From: CAXQZM01 sp964228455
GTDB lineage: Bacteria > Pseudomonadota > Alphaproteobacteria > UBA7985
NCBI GenBank assembly: GCA_964228455.1
Contig: CAXQZM010000070.1
Span: 1-64,000 of the forward strand
Reading direction: 5' to 3'
Length of the DNA: 64,000 nt
The notes under the pieces were generated by a model. It did not search any database. It worked only from the letters and a program-made list of their open reading frames with translations, and was not told where the DNA came from. A program made the translations under genes and the position numbers. Shown here piece by piece: positions 62,305-64,000 of this stretch (positions within the stretch are counted from its first letter, which is position 1; each line of letters opens with the position of its first letter).

Positions 62305-62451
62305 ATGAGCAGACAAGCGGCACTTTGGCAATACATGATGACCCCTTATCAGGAAACCGGTCTTGAAGGGCGCAAGCGCTTTCGAAAAAAGTCTGGACCA
62401 AATTTAGTTCGCTGGTTGCAGCGCCAACTTAACGCCGCGCTTGGCAATTAG
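62305..62451 (+). CDS. Small basic protein divergent from the XRE regulator
   Basis: A 48-residue reading frame starting at ATG 62305 with GAGAG seven bases upstream and ending at TAG 62451, four bases into the convergent Lrp gene. It is strongly basic and Gln/Arg-rich (GRKRFRKKSG, VRWLQRQLNAALGN), with a C-terminal amphipathic helix. It is not recognised as any family. Start position just past two operator sites, a fitting ribosome site and tail-to-tail packing with lrp support it being real. Possible roles: a partner of the regulator, or a small RNA- or membrane-binding protein. Confidence 0.55.
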   Translation: MSRQAALWQYMMTPYQETGLEGRKRFRKKSGPNLVRWLQRQLNAALGN

Positions 62452-62900
62452 AGCGGCAAAGCTGTTTTTCTAACAACTTTCTTTAAACTAAACTGACTTT
62501 GTAAACGCGCGACGTGAGGAAGCGCTGTTAGTTTTGTGCGATGCAAGCGCTCGTAGTCTTCAACATCCTTTACTACGACACGAATTAGGTAATCAGATGT
62601 TCCTGCAACTAGTGTGCAGTCCATAACTTCCGGAATCATAATAACCTCCGACTCAAATGCTCTCAATTGATCAGCGTGCTGGCTATCCAGCTCTACCGAA
62701 ATAAATACTGAAGTACGAAAGCCGAGAGTGTTTGCGTTTAAAAGCGCCCTATAAGAGTCAATCACACCGTTGGATTCCAGTGCCTTTACGCGCCGGTGAC
62801 AAGCAGCCGGAGATAGGCCAATAGCGTCTGATAACTCTGCATTTGTTAAGCTTGCATCTTCCTGCAGAGATCGTAGAATTTTTTGGTCTATTTCATCCAT
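62448..62900 (-). CDS. Lrp/AsnC-family transcriptional regulator
   Basis: A 150-residue regulator. HTH at residues 3-50 (DQKILRSLQEDASLTNAELSDAIGLSPAACHRRVKALE) and a C-terminal RAM ligand-binding domain (VDCTLVAGTSDYLIRVVVKD). Divergent placement next to alanine dehydrogenase matches the AldR/BkdR-type arrangement in which the regulator senses an amino acid and switches on ald. Ligand inferred from context. Confidence 0.9.
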   Translation of the reverse strand: MDEIDQKILRSLQEDASLTNAELSDAIGLSPAACHRRVKALESNGVIDSYRALLNANTLGFRTSVFISVELDSQHADQLRAFESEVIMIPEVMDCTLVAGTSDYLIRVVVKDVEDYERLHRTKLTALPHVARLQSQFSLKKVVRKTALPL

Positions 62901-62914
62901 ATAGAATATTTTCC

Positions 62915-62942
62915 TAATATTAATAATAACATTAATATATTA
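62915..62942. promoter_or_regulatory. AT-rich inverted repeat, candidate Lrp-family operator
   Basis: TAATATTAAT (62915-62924) and ATTAATATAT-TA (62931-62942) form a near-palindrome in the strikingly AT-rich gap between lrp and ald. Lrp-family proteins bind such AT-rich repeats next to the genes they control. No strict consensus can be claimed. Confidence 0.35.
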
Positions 62943-63032
62943 TCTTAATTTAATCCATAATTTTCGGAAATCCGCAAGGACATTTCTGAGTCGATATGTA
63001 TTTAAAGTACCATCAACTCAGGAGAATTATAC

Positions 63033-64000
63033 ATGAGAATTGGCGTCCCCAGCGAGATTAAGCCCCAGGAAAAACGAGTGGGGCTCACCCCTGAATCAGT
63101 CGCCGCTCTAATATCGGACGGACATGAGGTCATTGTGCAAGCTGGTGCAGGTTCTGGGATTGGAGCTGAGGACAAGGCCTATGCAGCTGCTGGTGCAACA
63201 ATTGAAGTGAGCCGAGACAATATCTTTGCGTCATCTGATATGATTGTAAAGGTTAAGGAACCACAAGCTGAGGAGATAGCATTGCTCAGATCAGATCAGC
63301 TATTATTTACTTATCTGCATCTGGCACCCGATCGACCCCAAACCGAAGGCCTTCTTGCGTCGGGATGCACGGCTATAGCTTATGAGACCATAACAGACAA
63401 AAACGGAGCCCTGCCACTATTGCGTCCTATGTCTCAGGTTGCGGGCCGCATGGCCGTTCACGTTGCTGCAACAACACTTCAGCATACAAATGGTGGACAA
63501 GGCTTGCTTATTGGGGGTGTTCCAGGTGTAGGTCCAGCTAAGGTGCTAATACTAGGCGGAGGAGTGTCCGGTCGTCATGCGGCGCAAATGGCAGTTGGAA
63601 TGGGCGCTGATGTAACGGTTTTTGACCTAAACGTAGCCACCCTTGAACAGCTCGACATACAGTTTGGCGCCTCCCTAAAAACCCAATTTTCTACTCGCGC
63701 GGCCCTGTCAGCTGCGCTGAAAACTGCCGATGTAGTAATTGGAGCAGTTCTTGTAGCGGGGGCAAAAGCGCCTAAATTGGTTACAGCACACGATCTAAAA
63801 ACTATGAAAGCTGGCTCGGTTCTAGTAGACATTGCTATCGACCAGGGTGGTTGTTTTGAAACTTCTAAAGCCACCACACACGAAAGCCCAACCTATGTTG
63901 TAGACGACGTCGTGCACTATTGTGTTGCGAATATGCCCGGCGGAGTGCCAAAAACTTCAACTTACGCCCTCAATGCAGCAACACTACCGTTCGCGCGCGC
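63033..64000 (+). CDS. ald: Alanine dehydrogenase, partial at the window end
   Basis: 322 codons are visible and the frame is still open. It catalyses L-alanine + NAD to pyruvate + ammonium + NADH. It opens with IGVPSEIKPQEKRVGLTP, has the conserved Lys/His substrate region (VKVKEPQ, LFTYLHLAPD) and the NAD-binding GGGVSGRHAAQMA at about 175. About 50 residues are missing at the C-terminus. CAGGAG lies nine bases before the ATG. It is probably controlled by the divergent Lrp-family regulator. Confidence 0.93.
   Translation, partial: MRIGVPSEIKPQEKRVGLTPESVAALISDGHEVIVQAGAGSGIGAEDKAYAAAGATIEVSRDNIFASSDMIVKVKEPQAEEIALLRSDQLLFTYLHLAPDRPQTEGLLASGCTAIAYETITDKNGALPLLRPMSQVAGRMAVHVAATTLQHTNGGQGLLIGGVPGVGPAKVLILGGGVSGRHAAQMAVGMGADVTVFDLNVATLEQLDIQFGASLKTQFSTRAALSAALKTADVVIGAVLVAGAKAPKLVTAHDLKTMKAGSVLVDIAIDQGGCFETSKATTHESPTYVVDDVVHYCVANMPGGVPKTSTYALNAATLPFAR

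Noticed and set aside
1..64000. CRISPR arrays, insertion sequences or prophage
   Set aside because: No regularly spaced direct repeats, transposase motifs or phage structural genes were seen on reading both strands.

Overview
This is a compact, almost entirely housekeeping stretch of an alphaproteobacterial chromosome. By eye the base composition is AT-leaning (roughly mid-forties percent G+C, not computed). The assignment rests on several family-level markers: an NrnC-type oligoribonuclease followed by kdsD-lptC-lptA-lptB, a DUF1289 protein, rpoH with a QxKLFFNLRR box, FabA/FabB, the SRP RNA next to dnaX, zinc-free L31, and CbiD/CobK/CobW-type cobalamin genes. Intergenic gaps are short, many starts overlap the previous stop (ATGA or 8-base overlaps), and several convergent gene pairs overlap at their 3' ends. 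This looks like a streamlined, probably free-living aquatic bacterium. No insertion sequence, prophage, integrase or CRISPR array was seen.

Layout. 1-2300: tail of a sensor kinase, a secreted nuclease-like protein, a DUF2805 protein with a methyltransferase, and NrnC. 2324-8310: lipopolysaccharide genes (kdsD, lptCAB), 5-formyltetrahydrofolate cyclo-ligase, a YmdB-type phosphodiesterase, a candidate 6S RNA, a YbjN protein and proC. 8365-12239 (minus): glpD-cmk-rpsA. 12379-18885: cobalamin genes, cobB and cobA (minus) divergent from cbiD-cobK-DUF1289-cobP-cobW-epimerase (plus). 18850-24945: pgk, an M24-fold protein, hrcA-grpE, rph, tRNA-Ser and a permease. 25134-30000: rpsT, fabAB, ispG and an LpoA/PBP1-type lipoprotein. 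30006-34257: sdhCDA without sdhB, a FAH hydrolase and rpoH. 34474-39756: a membrane hydroxylase, a methyltransferase-like protein, SDR, selO, rpmE, nudC and SRP RNA. 39831-47034: dnaX, an acyltransferase, ThiF/MoeB, dut, coaBC and lepA. 47191-53293: rpoN-hpf, a three-gene MotA/MotB-like envelope module, recR-ybaB and tRNA-Gln. 53378-61919: GNAT, msrB, hsp20, an ABC-F protein, a 2OG-Fe(II) oxygenase, ffh, rpsP and hslVU. 61899-64000: an XRE regulator divergent from a 48-residue protein across two matching operators, then an Lrp regulator divergent from alanine dehydrogenase.

How the parts connect. RpoH lies in the window, and three heat-shock units (hrcA-grpE, hsp20, hslVU) have sigma-32-like promoter candidates with 14-15 base spacers; hsp20 also has a leader able to sequester its Shine-Dalgarno sequence. 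Both the protein (ffh) and RNA parts of the signal recognition particle are present.

Most notable observations: an exact A-AAA-AAG slippery site plus hairpin in dnaX that would give a gamma-like product; tandem ATATGCA-N5-TGCRTAT operators between an XRE gene and an unannotated small gene; an orphan MotA/MotB/OmpA-like trio; a structured RNA matching 6S size and context; and the missing sdhB.
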